A stretch of 20,803 bases of DNA, taken from positions 1-20,803 of the forward strand of contig CAZRNB010000046.1 in assembly GCA_964601355.1 (NCBI GenBank), in the 5' to 3' direction. Every line of letters begins with the position of its first letter. Within the stretch, counting starts at the first letter, position 1. Below, one piece after another: positions 8,160 to 15,864 of this stretch. This DNA is from CAZRNB01 sp964601355. GTDB taxonomy: Bacteria > Planctomycetota > Phycisphaerae > Sedimentisphaerales > Anaerobacaceae. Position numbers and translations under genes: made by a program. Below the pieces are notes generated by a model. That model was not told the DNA's origin. It ran no database searches and worked only from the letters and a program-made list of their open reading frames with translations.

Positions 8160-9248
8160 TCAGCTTAACTCGTTTAAAATAACGTCCATACGCTTGTGTT
8201 GATTAGGTGGGGACCACCAAATATTCCCTTCTACGATGTAAGGCCCGTGAGGTGTTAGAGCCACATCCCATGCAATTGAACGTATAGGTAAAAACTTCGG
8301 TGCTGTTTCTTTGACCAATTTACATGTTTGGTCCCATAGTGGTAGGCGAAATTGGTTAAAAACAATTTTCGTTTTTGGATGGTTGAGTATGGTATGTACA
8401 CCCGAACCATCCTGGCTCATCGTGACCGCTGATTGTAGAAGGCCATCAGCTAAGGAAACAAGCGGTTCTATATTACCACTTAGGCCGTGTTCAAAGTTGT
8501 CAGCCACATTTTGCCCTGTAATCAATTTGAGATGCGCATGTATGATACGACACTGGTTTTTTCTATCCACAATGGTGATGATTCGTACTGTCTGAAGAAA
8601 CTCAATGCTGGTCAAACGAAGCAATTCAGGATGATTCTTTAGCTGCTCTTGAATTATAAAGCTTTCGTATTGTGGATCTGAAAGAAGCGTATCATATAGG
8701 TCTGCTGATTCGTATGCTCGTCCGGAAGCGTCGATAAATCTTTTGTTAGACCTGCTGAAAATGTTAAATCCTTTGCCGCAGGCTCCTTGTGCGGGTTTAA
8801 CAACGAAAGTCGCCGGCAACTGACAGTCAAAGAGCTTCTTCCAATCCTCTCGGCTTGCCGGTATGGAACCATCGTAGCACCATCCTGCAACTTGTTTAAA
8901 AAAGATAGCATACAGCTTAGGAATAGGTATATCTAATGCCATGCAATAGGTGTAAAAGATACCTTTATTTTTTAAAAGAGGGGCCCAAGATATGGGATTT
9001 ATTGATTCCTGGATTTTTGTTAGGTTCTTTCTGCTGATAAACTTGTGAGTTTCAGTGTTAGTAATGTTGGGGTTATATAATCCAAGTAGAAATGCTTCTT
9101 TAGGTGAAAAATGCTGCCGACGACATAGACGGATCGTCCGTAATAGGATAGCTGGATAGATGGGACTCCAGAGCGGAGTGAGTTTGCGGCAGTATTTAGC
9201 CACCTCAAACAGTTCTTGTAAGGTTATGATTGCTTTCTTAATAGTCAT
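8160..9248 (-). CDS. Sugar-transfer-associated ATP-grasp ligase
   Basis: A 362-aa ATP-grasp enzyme of the family Pfam calls sugar-transfer associated ATP-grasp, whose members sit in polysaccharide clusters and are thought to form amide or related bonds through an acyl-phosphate. Visible features: the pre-grasp segment LLKNKGIFYTYCMALDIPIP (91-110); the ATP-lysine and glycine-rich loop VVKPAQGACGKGF (K151); the adenine-contact acidic site IIQEQL (E201); TVRIITIV (R222); and the Mg-binding end IAWDVALTPHGPYIVEGN (D328, E340, N342). All key residues are present, so it should be active. No signal peptide or membrane helix. No clear Shine-Dalgarno before the ATG. It follows the threonine aldolase by 37 bp and is the last gene of the minus cluster, converging on the pilus operon across 91 bp in which I see no strong terminator. 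The substrate is unknown; attachment of an amino acid to a surface sugar is inferred. Confidence 0.85.
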   Translation of the reverse strand: MTIKKAIITLQELFEVAKYCRKLTPLWSPIYPAILLRTIRLCRRQHFSPKEAFLLGLYNPNITNTETHKFISRKNLTKIQESINPISWAPLLKNKGIFYTYCMALDIPIPKLYAIFFKQVAGWCYDGSIPASREDWKKLFDCQLPATFVVKPAQGACGKGFNIFSRSNKRFIDASGRAYESADLYDTLLSDPQYESFIIQEQLKNHPELLRLTSIEFLQTVRIITIVDRKNQCRIIHAHLKLITGQNVADNFEHGLSGNIEPLVSLADGLLQSAVTMSQDGSGVHTILNHPKTKIVFNQFRLPLWDQTCKLVKETAPKFLPIRSIAWDVALTPHGPYIVEGNIWWSPPNQHKRMDVILNELS

Positions 9249-9285
9249 AGGTGTCGGTTATTTAAATATTTGGTGCGAAATGCGA

Positions 9286-10356
9286 TTATTTTATCTGTAT
9301 ATTATGAATTTTGAGCCAAGACTGCTCCATTACCTGCAGCAAGGCCGCCAAGGTTAAATCAATATCCCCTGCACTGATGCCGTAATGGGTAACTGCCCTA
9401 ATCTGCTTTGGCCCCGAACACAACATTTTTATTCCTTTCTTGTCAAGTTGTCTCACAAGCTTTTCAGCCGTCAGTTGACCACTGGCTATATTGAAATAAA
9501 CAATGTTCGTTTGCGTCAATTCAGGGTTGGAGGACAATCCTTGGATACTCGTGATACCGTCAGCCAGACGCCGAGCATTTGCATGGTCTTCTGCTAATCT
9601 ATCTACCATCTGCTCCAGAGCTGTAATAGCTGGTGCTGCGATAATCCCAGTCTGGCGCATACCACCCCCCAATACTTTACGAATTCGCTGCGCTTCAGCA
9701 ATTAACTCTCTGGAGCCACATACCACTGAACCCACTGGTGCGGAAAGCCCTTTTGAAAAACAGAAGGTCACGGAATCAACATTTCGGGTTAGTTCCTTTA
9801 CATTTACTCCCAATGCCACAGCAGCATTGAATATCCTGGCGCCATCGAGGTGTACCAGAAGACCCCTTTTCCGGGCCAATGCCGACACTTTGTCGGTATA
9901 CTCGGGCGTAAGAGCAGAACCATTGCAGCGGTTGTGGGTGTTTTCGAGACAGATGAGCCGTGTCCGCGGACAATGCACATCATCGCTGCGAATAGCTGCT
10001 TCGATGTCCTCCAGCCGCATCGTGCCGTCCAGTTGATTGCTGACGGTGTATGGATGTATTCCGCCAAGTGCTGACATGCCGCCAGTCTCGTAGAGAAACA
10101 AATGCGACTTATCGCCGATTATCGCTTCTTCCCCGCGTCTGCAATGGGTAAGCAGGCACACTAAGTTTCCCATCGTCCCGCTGACAACCAGCATTGCTGC
10201 TTCTTTTCCCATATACTCAGAAGCCATTTTCTCAAGGCGGTTAGTGGTCGGGTCCTCACCAAACATATCATCACCGAGCTCTGCGTGATAGATGGCCTCC
10301 CGCATCGCTGGTGTTGGCAAAGTAACGGTGTCACTACGTAAGTCAATTAATCTCAT
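9286..10356 (-). CDS. ltaE: Low-specificity L-threonine aldolase
   Basis: PLP enzyme that cleaves L-threonine or L-allo-threonine to glycine and acetaldehyde, and can run in reverse to make beta-hydroxy amino acids. At 356 aa it has the usual length. The N-terminal signature IDLRSDTVTLPTPAMREAI and the GDDMFGEDPTTNRLE segment are intact. H85 (GDKSHLFLYETGG) stacks on the cofactor, HLDGARIFNA (D171, R174) holds the PLP ring and phosphate, and K202 in FCFSKGLSAPVGS is the Schiff-base lysine. No Shine-Dalgarno is evident; the ATG directly precedes the conserved RLIDLRSDT start. It sits between the Mur ligase (111 bp upstream) and the ATP-grasp gene (37 bp downstream). That placement suggests it supplies glycine or a hydroxy-amino acid to those ligases, although a general housekeeping role is equally possible. 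Confidence 0.92.
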   Translation of the reverse strand: MRLIDLRSDTVTLPTPAMREAIYHAELGDDMFGEDPTTNRLEKMASEYMGKEAAMLVVSGTMGNLVCLLTHCRRGEEAIIGDKSHLFLYETGGMSALGGIHPYTVSNQLDGTMRLEDIEAAIRSDDVHCPRTRLICLENTHNRCNGSALTPEYTDKVSALARKRGLLVHLDGARIFNAAVALGVNVKELTRNVDSVTFCFSKGLSAPVGSVVCGSRELIAEAQRIRKVLGGGMRQTGIIAAPAITALEQMVDRLAEDHANARRLADGITSIQGLSSNPELTQTNIVYFNIASGQLTAEKLVRQLDKKGIKMLCSGPKQIRAVTHYGISAGDIDLTLAALLQVMEQSWLKIHNIQIK

Positions 10357-10467
10357 TGATTATCTATCTTGCAATGTATCAAAAAGGACATATCTCATTT
10401 GAGGTTGATATAGCTTCAACATATAGCGCCCGAACCAAAGCGATGGTGCGAATGCGCAAAGGTAAAA

Positions 10468-11730
10468 CTAACTAACCTGCACTTTATCGCTTGGCACAAA
10501 GGGACTATGAAGGAGTCGGCAATCACTGCAGAAACGAAATTTTCCACATTTTTCCCGCCAACAGGCAGTATTATTAGTCCGCGAGAGTACAATTCGCTGG
10601 AGATGGTCAGCCCTTGTAGAACCTTTCAGTAATACGAGGTCGCCTGCTTTGAGATAGTTATTTAAGAAAGAATTGAGCTGGTAAAGTGTATCGAACGCCA
10701 TGACGCATTCATTTTCAGAATGTGGCCGTGCTTTAATAGCTGAACGAGCATGGTCACCAACGAGAATTATCTTGTCAACTACATCCAAAGACTGTCGAAT
10801 AACGGTCTTATATCTATCATGAAAGCTCCTTGGAGTATCTGAGATCGACCCTATCACGATAACTTTTCTCTGTGCTTTTGCTGTTCTCATGAAATCCAAG
10901 GAGGCAGGTATGGTCCACAGTGGTGCCTTCCAATCGTCGCGAATAAAGGTAACACCATCGGGGGTTTCACGCGGGCTCATCCGGCCGGGCACTGGAGCGA
11001 AGGTCTTAATTGCCTGAACCACATGTTCCAGCGAAACGCCTACGACAATGCCGGTAGCAATCGCTGCAAGGACAGCATAAGCCCAGTGTTTACCTAACAG
11101 TTGTGTTTGAACGTGAAGCTGTTTTTCCGCATAACAAATGTCAAGTGACATTGGCCTTGGCCAGGCGCAAGACACGTTTTCGCCGCGGACCATTGCATCG
11201 GCTGATAATCCATAAGTGATAACCTGAGCTCTTGTTCGCTTCCGCATAGCAGACACGTAAGGGTTATCTATATTGAGCACAGCCACTCCACCGACCGGAA
11301 GCGCTTCCACGAGTTTTCCTTTCTCTGCGGCTGTCGATTCTAAATTGCGATAGTTACTGTAATGGTCCTGACCGATGTGCGCAACCACGCCGATTTGGGG
11401 CTGAAATAATTTTGCTGATTTCTCCATAATCCCAGGCGAAGGAGCGCTGACTTCACTAACACAGAAGCGGTGCCATGGGTAAACGGTCAAGATTGTTTTG
11501 GCTACATAACGTGTAGTGTTTATAACCTGGTTGCTCTTTCGGACTTGACCTTCGTGTGCTAAGATTGCAGCAATGAGCTCTTTGGTGGTTGTTTTGCCGC
11601 AACTTCCCGTGACGCCTATAAAGCATACTTTTCCAAGCACACCAAGCACGGTTCTGTATCTCTTGGCAAGCTCAAATTTCAGATAACTTTTTATCGGCTT
11701 AAAGAAACGGTTTACAAAACTCAATTGCAT
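10468..11730 (-). CDS. MurF-like ligase without UDP-binding domain, four-cysteine C-terminus
   Basis: Cytosolic ATP-dependent amide ligase of the Mur superfamily. From the chosen start (420 aa) the P-loop GVTGSCGKTTTKE is at 39-51, far earlier than in true MurF, so the N-terminal UDP-sugar-binding domain is absent. Other core signatures are SEVSAPSPGIME, AHIGQDH (DH 121-122), AAEKGKL (K136), PVPGRM and, near the end, LLKGSTRADHLQRIVL. Where MurF has a D-x-YNANP substrate loop this protein has DDWKAP (264-269). The tail carries C390-x4-C395-x5-C401-x2-C404, a probable zinc-binding knuckle. The frame opens upstream at a TTG (11784), but ATG 11730 has AAGGA 9 nt before it and is preferred. Second gene of the minus cluster. 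It probably ligates an amino acid to a non-peptidoglycan acceptor; its acceptor is unknown and it is unlikely to be the cell's MurF. Confidence 0.82.
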   Translation of the reverse strand: MQLSFVNRFFKPIKSYLKFELAKRYRTVLGVLGKVCFIGVTGSCGKTTTKELIAAILAHEGQVRKSNQVINTTRYVAKTILTVYPWHRFCVSEVSAPSPGIMEKSAKLFQPQIGVVAHIGQDHYSNYRNLESTAAEKGKLVEALPVGGVAVLNIDNPYVSAMRKRTRAQVITYGLSADAMVRGENVSCAWPRPMSLDICYAEKQLHVQTQLLGKHWAYAVLAAIATGIVVGVSLEHVVQAIKTFAPVPGRMSPRETPDGVTFIRDDWKAPLWTIPASLDFMRTAKAQRKVIVIGSISDTPRSFHDRYKTVIRQSLDVVDKIILVGDHARSAIKARPHSENECVMAFDTLYQLNSFLNNYLKAGDLVLLKGSTRADHLQRIVLSRTNNTACWREKCGKFRFCSDCRLLHSPFVPSDKVQVS

Positions 11731-11795
11731 TATATAAGATCCTTCGGGAATTATTGAACTCGCTTTTGTAGCATATCCATCCAATAGGCCCGTTT

Positions 11796-11846
11796 GATTT
11801 TTGATTTACGATTTTCGATTTACAATTTGTAATCGGCAATCGAAAA
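11796..11846. repeat. Degenerate heptamer array (RATTTNN units)
   Basis: Seven consecutive 7-nt units read GATTTTT, GATTTAC, GATTTTC, GATTTAC, AATTTGT, AATCGGC, AATCGAA. Within it TTTTCGATT (11812-11820) is the exact inverse of AATCGAAAA (11838-11846). It fills the spacer between the radical SAM gene and the Mur ligase gene. A run of seven T lies at 11853-11859 on the plus strand, but there is no plus gene to terminate. Any open frame across this tract is an artefact of the repeat. Confidence 0.7.
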
Positions 11847-11874
11847 ACGGGATTTTTTTGTTGTGGAATATTCC

Positions 11875-12861
11875 TTACCTTAAAATCTTACCGCTTAGCC
11901 CGCCGATCCACTCACCGACCGCTACGGAAAACCGTACAGGTTGCACAACGATATTCGGTGGCACGGCAGAACCTACAGATGAGGTGAAATTTATCCCCTG
12001 ATAGGGACACGCACATTTCTTCGCCATACAGCGACGCGACGAATTCCCAGGCCTGAACGTTCCCTCAAAAAGATTGCCGTATTCATCCTTCAACGCACTG
12101 CATCGTGTTACTTTACCCGACATATCCATATTAAATGCCAAATGTCCCGCTTGGCACTTCCTCCCGAGAAAAGACACGTGACACACCAATATCTCCTGTT
12201 CATAATTATCTAAGCCGAGCCCTCTTATAAACGCTCGCTCCTCATCCGAATAGTCGCGTGGATAGCGCCTGCCATCGTACTTTCCTTGAAACACCTTTAT
12301 CTTTATCCGCTTAACTCCCTCGCCACGCAACCGTTTAATATCTTCTTCGATTCTGTCAAAGAGCAGAGGATACGTTATATATAGCGAATGAATGTTGAAT
12401 CCTCGTTCCTGAAAATAAATGAACTTTCGCAAATACTCCTTCACCCCGTCCTTGATCTTCTCTCGCTCCAGTATGTGTAAATTTGCATTGATCCGATGAA
12501 CGCGCTCACTATTAACGACCTCTGCAAGTTCGTATGCATTCGACGTCGACAGATTTGTGCTCACTGATATATAATGTCCGCGTGTAAGCTCCTTTGCAAG
12601 CTTCACAAATTCCGGATACAAAAACGGTTCACCACCTGTCATATAAATGTGCCACACTTTCCCCGTCTCATCAAATCGCTCAGCGATATGCTCGGCACTG
12701 TACTTTCCGCTCGCAGGTTCCTCAGTCTGTCCGTATCCATCCCCCAACTTGCGAAAACAGTACACACAATTAAAGTTGCACCGCCGATTCATCCACCAGT
12801 GCATATTGTGCTCTGAGTTTGTCTTAATTTCCTCCTGTTCTGACTGTCTCTTCTCAGCCAT
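11875..12861 (-). CDS. Radical SAM protein with SPASM-like C-terminal cysteines
   Basis: A 328-aa radical SAM enzyme. The SAM-cluster motif is CNFNCVYC (C28, C32, C35), followed by the SAM-binding MTGGEPF (74-80) and a strand-4 STNLS motif. The C-terminal third has C227, C236, C254, C278, C283 and C285, with CQAGHLAFNMDMSGKVTRC resembling a SPASM/twitch domain that binds an auxiliary iron-sulfur cluster. Such proteins modify peptides or small amino-sugar or amino-acid substrates; the substrate here is unknown. The frame continues upstream to a TTG (12897), but the first ATG (12861) is taken as the start. Neither candidate has a good Shine-Dalgarno. It is the first gene of the minus cluster, 144 bp before the Mur ligase, and diverges from the glycosyltransferase gene over ~360 bp. 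The placement suggests modification or epimerisation of the amino-acid building block (inference). Confidence 0.82.
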   Translation of the reverse strand: MAEKRQSEQEEIKTNSEHNMHWWMNRRCNFNCVYCFRKLGDGYGQTEEPASGKYSAEHIAERFDETGKVWHIYMTGGEPFLYPEFVKLAKELTRGHYISVSTNLSTSNAYELAEVVNSERVHRINANLHILEREKIKDGVKEYLRKFIYFQERGFNIHSLYITYPLLFDRIEEDIKRLRGEGVKRIKIKVFQGKYDGRRYPRDYSDEERAFIRGLGLDNYEQEILVCHVSFLGRKCQAGHLAFNMDMSGKVTRCSALKDEYGNLFEGTFRPGNSSRRCMAKKCACPYQGINFTSSVGSAVPPNIVVQPVRFSVAVGEWIGGLSGKILR

Positions 12862-12987
12862 TGCTCTATTTCGCTTTCTAATCCCTACTTTTAGCAACCA
12901 ACACGAATGTAAACGTTCGCTGACCAGGCACCTAATAAACCATTACTGCTGCACTTAGTCAACTCCAGCTTCGTGATTTTTTGACAC

Positions 12988-13008
12988 CTGCCAGATTACC
13001 TCTGGCAG
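12988..13008. repeat. Perfect 8-bp hairpin in the divergent promoter region
   Basis: CTGCCAGA (12988-12995), loop TTACC, TCTGGCAG (13001-13008). It sits directly after a TTGACA (12981-12986). There is no T-run after the stem on either strand, so an operator or a small RNA structure fits better than a terminator. Confidence 0.5.
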
Positions 13009-13062
13009 AAAGAGTCCTTACAAAAGTCTCTGAATTTTGTTGTCAGCGAGAGATATTTTTCT

Positions 13063-13090
13063 TTGACAAATATGGTAAGAATGACATAGT
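13063..13090 (+). promoter_or_regulatory. Candidate sigma-70-like promoter for the glycosyltransferase gene
   Basis: A perfect TTGACA (13063-13068) is followed after 16 nt by CATAGT (13085-13090), four of six matches to TATAAT. It would give a leader of roughly 120 nt before the ATG at 13221. Based on consensus matching only. Confidence 0.35.
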
Positions 13091-13220
13091 AATTAAAGGA
13101 TTCAGAAATGACGGAGGTCGAAATGTTGCAAGAAGTGCGTGCATCTTCGATTGGAATTTGTTATGATCCTTGAAGTGCAAGACTTGATATGATAACAAAA
13201 AAATCGTCTGAAAGGGTGGA

Positions 13221-14327
13221 ATGAAACGAATTCTCTACCTTTCTCGAGGGGGAGCGGTCGGCGGCAGCCAGAAACAGCTCCAGTACGTCGTTACAAATCT
13301 TAATCATAGTTATGAACCGATAGTGGTTTGTCGTACTGATGGTAGGTTTTTTGGACAGTTATGCGACTGTGGTATCAAAACAAGTGTCTTTTCGTTTCAT
13401 CCGTGGCGGAAATTTCCCGCCGTTCTTTATCGCTACATAGATGCCGAGCGTCTTGTCAGGTATGCAAAAGCACAGCAAGTTTCTCTGATACACAGCTCCG
13501 ACCTGTGGCTCAGCGGCTATATGATTTGGGTAGCAAGGAGGCTAAAAATACCATCAGTCCTGCATGTACGTACGCCAATTAGCCCCGATGGGGTCCACAA
13601 GCACTGCTGTCATCAGGCCACAGCGATTGTTGCAATCTCACGCCGGACAAAGCAAATCTTGCTCCGTGCCGGAATCCATCCGGATAAAATCACGCAGATC
13701 GATGATGCGGTGGACCTGAAGGTCTTCAGGTCTGTAGGATTTGAGGAAAATGTTTTAAGGCGAGATTTTTCTGCAGATAGTCGAACTCTTGTAGGTATTG
13801 TAGGGCGAATTGAGCCTTCTAAACGCCAGTTGGATTTTCTTCAGGCAGCCGACCAGGTTGTGCGCGGTTTGAATAGAAATGTGACTTTTTTTATCATTGG
13901 TGAGATTCATTGTCGGAAATATTTTGAAATGATGAAGCGTTTTATTAGAGACAGAGGTTTGCAGCGGCATGTTATCTTAACCGGCAGACGCGAAGATATG
14001 CCGCGGGTGCTGTCTTCTCTGGATATATTAGTGAGCCTTTCTGGTGGGTCTGTGATGTTCGAGGCGATGGCCTGCGGCAAAGCAGTCATTTCCGCAGGAT
14101 TTAGCAGGGAAGAAGATTCGGTACACATTCAAAATGGCCGTACCGGTGTGCTCATAACCTCAACCCGGAATTCTGACCTGGTTCAGGTCTTGAACCAGTT
14201 AATAGATTCGCCGGATATTCGCATGCAAATCGGCAGGGAGGCAAGAAAGTGGGCTGAAAGTAATTTCTGTCACATCGCTATGGCAGCAAAGACGAAACAG
14301 CTTTACCGACGGCTTTTGCACGATTGA
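13221..14327 (+). CDS. Glycosyltransferase, GT4 (GT-B fold)
   Basis: A 368-aa retaining glycosyltransferase with the two-Rossmann GT-B layout. The N-terminal domain has the acceptor-side glycine loop LSRGGAVGGSQKQL (7-20). The C-terminal domain opens with GIVGRIEPSKRQLDFLQA (R197 and K201 contact the nucleotide diphosphate) and contains SGGSVMFEAMACGKAVISA, with E281 in the position of the family's EX7E signature. The first acidic residue of EX7E is replaced by a Gly/Ser stretch, a common variation. No membrane helix, so it is cytosolic or peripheral and likely transfers a sugar from a nucleotide sugar onto a lipid-linked or surface glycan. Ribosome binding site GGGTGG just before the ATG. 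It diverges from the Mur/ATP-grasp cluster and lies 78 bp before ahcY. Its donor and acceptor cannot be told from sequence. Confidence 0.87.
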   Translation: MKRILYLSRGGAVGGSQKQLQYVVTNLNHSYEPIVVCRTDGRFFGQLCDCGIKTSVFSFHPWRKFPAVLYRYIDAERLVRYAKAQQVSLIHSSDLWLSGYMIWVARRLKIPSVLHVRTPISPDGVHKHCCHQATAIVAISRRTKQILLRAGIHPDKITQIDDAVDLKVFRSVGFEENVLRRDFSADSRTLVGIVGRIEPSKRQLDFLQAADQVVRGLNRNVTFFIIGEIHCRKYFEMMKRFIRDRGLQRHVILTGRREDMPRVLSSLDILVSLSGGSVMFEAMACGKAVISAGFSREEDSVHIQNGRTGVLITSTRNSDLVQVLNQLIDSPDIRMQIGREARKWAESNFCHIAMAAKTKQLYRRLLHD

Positions 14328-14405
14328 CGGGAAAAAAGTTGCAAAATTCATATTTTGGTTTTAGAATTTCATCTGCGCGTGATGGATTTTTGAAGGGAAC
14401 GATAA

Positions 14406-15689
14406 ATGAAACATATTCTGAGCTTGTCGAATGGATACGATGTGGCTGATTTGTCTTTGGCAGCAGAGGGGAAAAAACGCATTCTCTGGGCCGATAATGA
14501 TATGCCGGTTCTGGCGGTGATTCGTAAAAGGTTTTCGCAACACAAGCCTTTAAAGGGCTTGAAGATTAGTGCGTGTTTGCATATAACTGCTGAAACAGCC
14601 AATCTTGCCCGTACCCTGAAGGCAGCGGGGGCAAATGTTGTGCTGTGTGCCTCTAATCCGTTGAGCACGCAGGATGATGTAGCTGCGTCGCTGGTGAAGG
14701 ATTTCGGGGTAGCGGTGTTTGCTGTTTGTGGAGAAAACCGCGGTACATATTATAAGCACATCAATCAAGCTTTGGATCATAAGCCCGTGATTACATTTGA
14801 TGACGGTGCGGACCTGGTCAACGAGCTGCATACTCGCCGGACCGGGGATGCTGGCCGAATTATTGCGAGTATGGAGGAGACTACTACCGGCGTTATTCGT
14901 CTGCGAGCTATGGAAAAGGCGGGGCTTTTGAAATTTCCGGTCGTTGCCGTGAACGACGCAGCGACCAAGCATTTGTTTGACAATCGTTATGGAACGGGCC
15001 AATCCACGGTCGATGGGATTATTCGAGCGACCGATTTTTTAATGGCCGGCAAAAAGGTTGTCGCAGCCGGCTATGGCTGGTGTGGTCGGGGCTTTGCCAT
15101 GCGGGCAAGAGGTATGGGCGCTATTGTTATCGTCACCGAAGTTGACCCAATCAAGGCTTTAGAGGCGGCAATGGATGGCTTCGAAGTTTGTCCGATGACA
15201 GAAGCAGCAGGGATTGGGGAGCTGTTCGTGACACTAACCGGTAATAAAAATGTCATTCGTGCCGAGCATTTCCGCTTAATGAAGGATAGAGCGGTCGTCG
15301 CCAATAGCGGACATTTCAATGTTGAAATAGACATACCGGCTCTAAAAAGTCTGGCTAAAAAGATTAATCGTCGCGTGCGTAAGCACGTCGATGAGTATGT
15401 GCTGAAAAATAATAAACGTATTTATCTGCTTGGCGAAGGCAGACTGATAAATCTTGCAGCCGCCAATGGTCATCCTGCCAGTGTGATGGATATGAGCTTT
15501 GCAACACAGGCATTGGAAGCTGAGTACGTGGCAGCAAGGAGAGGAAAGCTGGCGGCCGCCGTACATAGTGTCCCTGTGGAGATAGAGCAGCAGGTAAGCA
15601 CGCTCAAGCTAAAATCTATGTCGATCTGCATAGACAAGCTCACGGCTGAGCAGGTTAATTATTTGGCCACCAGCGGCGAAGGAACATAA
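14406..15689 (+). CDS. ahcY: S-adenosyl-L-homocysteine hydrolase
   Basis: Hydrolyses S-adenosylhomocysteine to adenosine and homocysteine, keeping cellular methylation and methylthiolation running. At 427 aa it is the short bacterial/archaeal form. Catalytic and binding segments are intact: CLHITAETA (57-65), CASNPLSTQDD (81-91), FDDGADL (131-137), EETTTG (157-162), VNDAATKHLFDNRYGTGQS (K188, D192, N193) and the NAD-binding GYGWCGRG (222-229). AAGGG at 14393-14397, 8 nt before the ATG, fixes the start. It follows the glycosyltransferase in the same direction by 78 bp. That spacer is too short and unstructured to hold a SAH riboswitch. Recycling of SAH is a general need, so its presence beside radical SAM genes may be coincidence. 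Confidence 0.95.
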   Translation: MKHILSLSNGYDVADLSLAAEGKKRILWADNDMPVLAVIRKRFSQHKPLKGLKISACLHITAETANLARTLKAAGANVVLCASNPLSTQDDVAASLVKDFGVAVFAVCGENRGTYYKHINQALDHKPVITFDDGADLVNELHTRRTGDAGRIIASMEETTTGVIRLRAMEKAGLLKFPVVAVNDAATKHLFDNRYGTGQSTVDGIIRATDFLMAGKKVVAAGYGWCGRGFAMRARGMGAIVIVTEVDPIKALEAAMDGFEVCPMTEAAGIGELFVTLTGNKNVIRAEHFRLMKDRAVVANSGHFNVEIDIPALKSLAKKINRRVRKHVDEYVLKNNKRIYLLGEGRLINLAAANGHPASVMDMSFATQALEAEYVAARRGKLAAAVHSVPVEIEQQVSTLKLKSMSICIDKLTAEQVNYLATSGEGT

Positions 15690-15701
15690 GCACAGAATAC
15701 G

Positions 15702-15834
15702 GAAATCAGACAACAGAGGACAGAAATTTTGTTTTATACCTTCTGTCTTCTGAGTTCTGTCATCTGACTCATTTCTAATTATGCACGAAGGTCAAGGAAC
15801 AAGAAACGGGCGACGAGCGACGAGTGACGAAACC
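15702..15834. repeat. Heptamer-periodic repeat block, partly inverted
   Basis: Three sub-arrays keep a 7-nt period. 15702-15729 reads GAAATCA, GACAACA, GAGGACA, GAAATTT. 15741-15768 reads TTCTGTC, TTCTGAG, TTCTGTC, ATCTGAC, which is the complement type, so CAGAGGACAGAA (15714-15725) pairs with TTCTGTCTTCTG (15741-15752) with one G-T. 15793-15834 reads CAAGGAA, CAAGAAA, CGGGCGA, CGAGCGA, CGAGTGA, CGAAACC. The block occupies the ahcY downstream spacer and the start of the next open frame. The hairpin could serve as a transcription end, but no T-run follows. Confidence 0.7.
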
Positions 15835-15864
15835 TCGGTCGAACCACGGCGAACAAAGTCTTTT

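Larger units (their letters stand above)
12862..13220. other. Divergent intergenic region between radical SAM and glycosyltransferase genes
   Basis: This 359-bp stretch separates the minus cluster from the plus glycosyltransferase and must hold both promoters. It contains the perfect hairpin at 12988-13008 and a plausible sigma-70-like promoter at 13063-13090, listed separately. An open frame starting with TTG at 12981 translates to nothing recognisable and has no ribosome binding site, so I do not call it a gene. Confidence 0.6.

Noticed and set aside
11731..11784. TTG start for the Mur ligase giving 18 more residues
   Set aside because: No Shine-Dalgarno before the TTG, while ATG 11730 has AAGGA 9 nt upstream.
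11801..12001. Plus-strand open frame overlapping the end of the radical SAM gene
   Set aside because: Its N-terminal part is translated heptamer repeat and the rest is antisense to the radical SAM gene.
12981..13166. 61-codon open frame in the divergent spacer
   Set aside because: TTG start, no ribosome binding site, no domain, and it crosses the hairpin and the candidate promoter.
14328..14405. Possible SAH or SAM riboswitch before ahcY
   Set aside because: Only 78 bp are available and I see no conserved helices or core sequences of those riboswitches.
15781..15864. Extended N-terminus of the membrane/TPR protein starting at ATG 15781
   Set aside because: The 28 added residues are encoded mainly by the 7-nt repeat block (15793-15834) and have no ribosome binding site; ATG 15865 begins the protein-like sequence.
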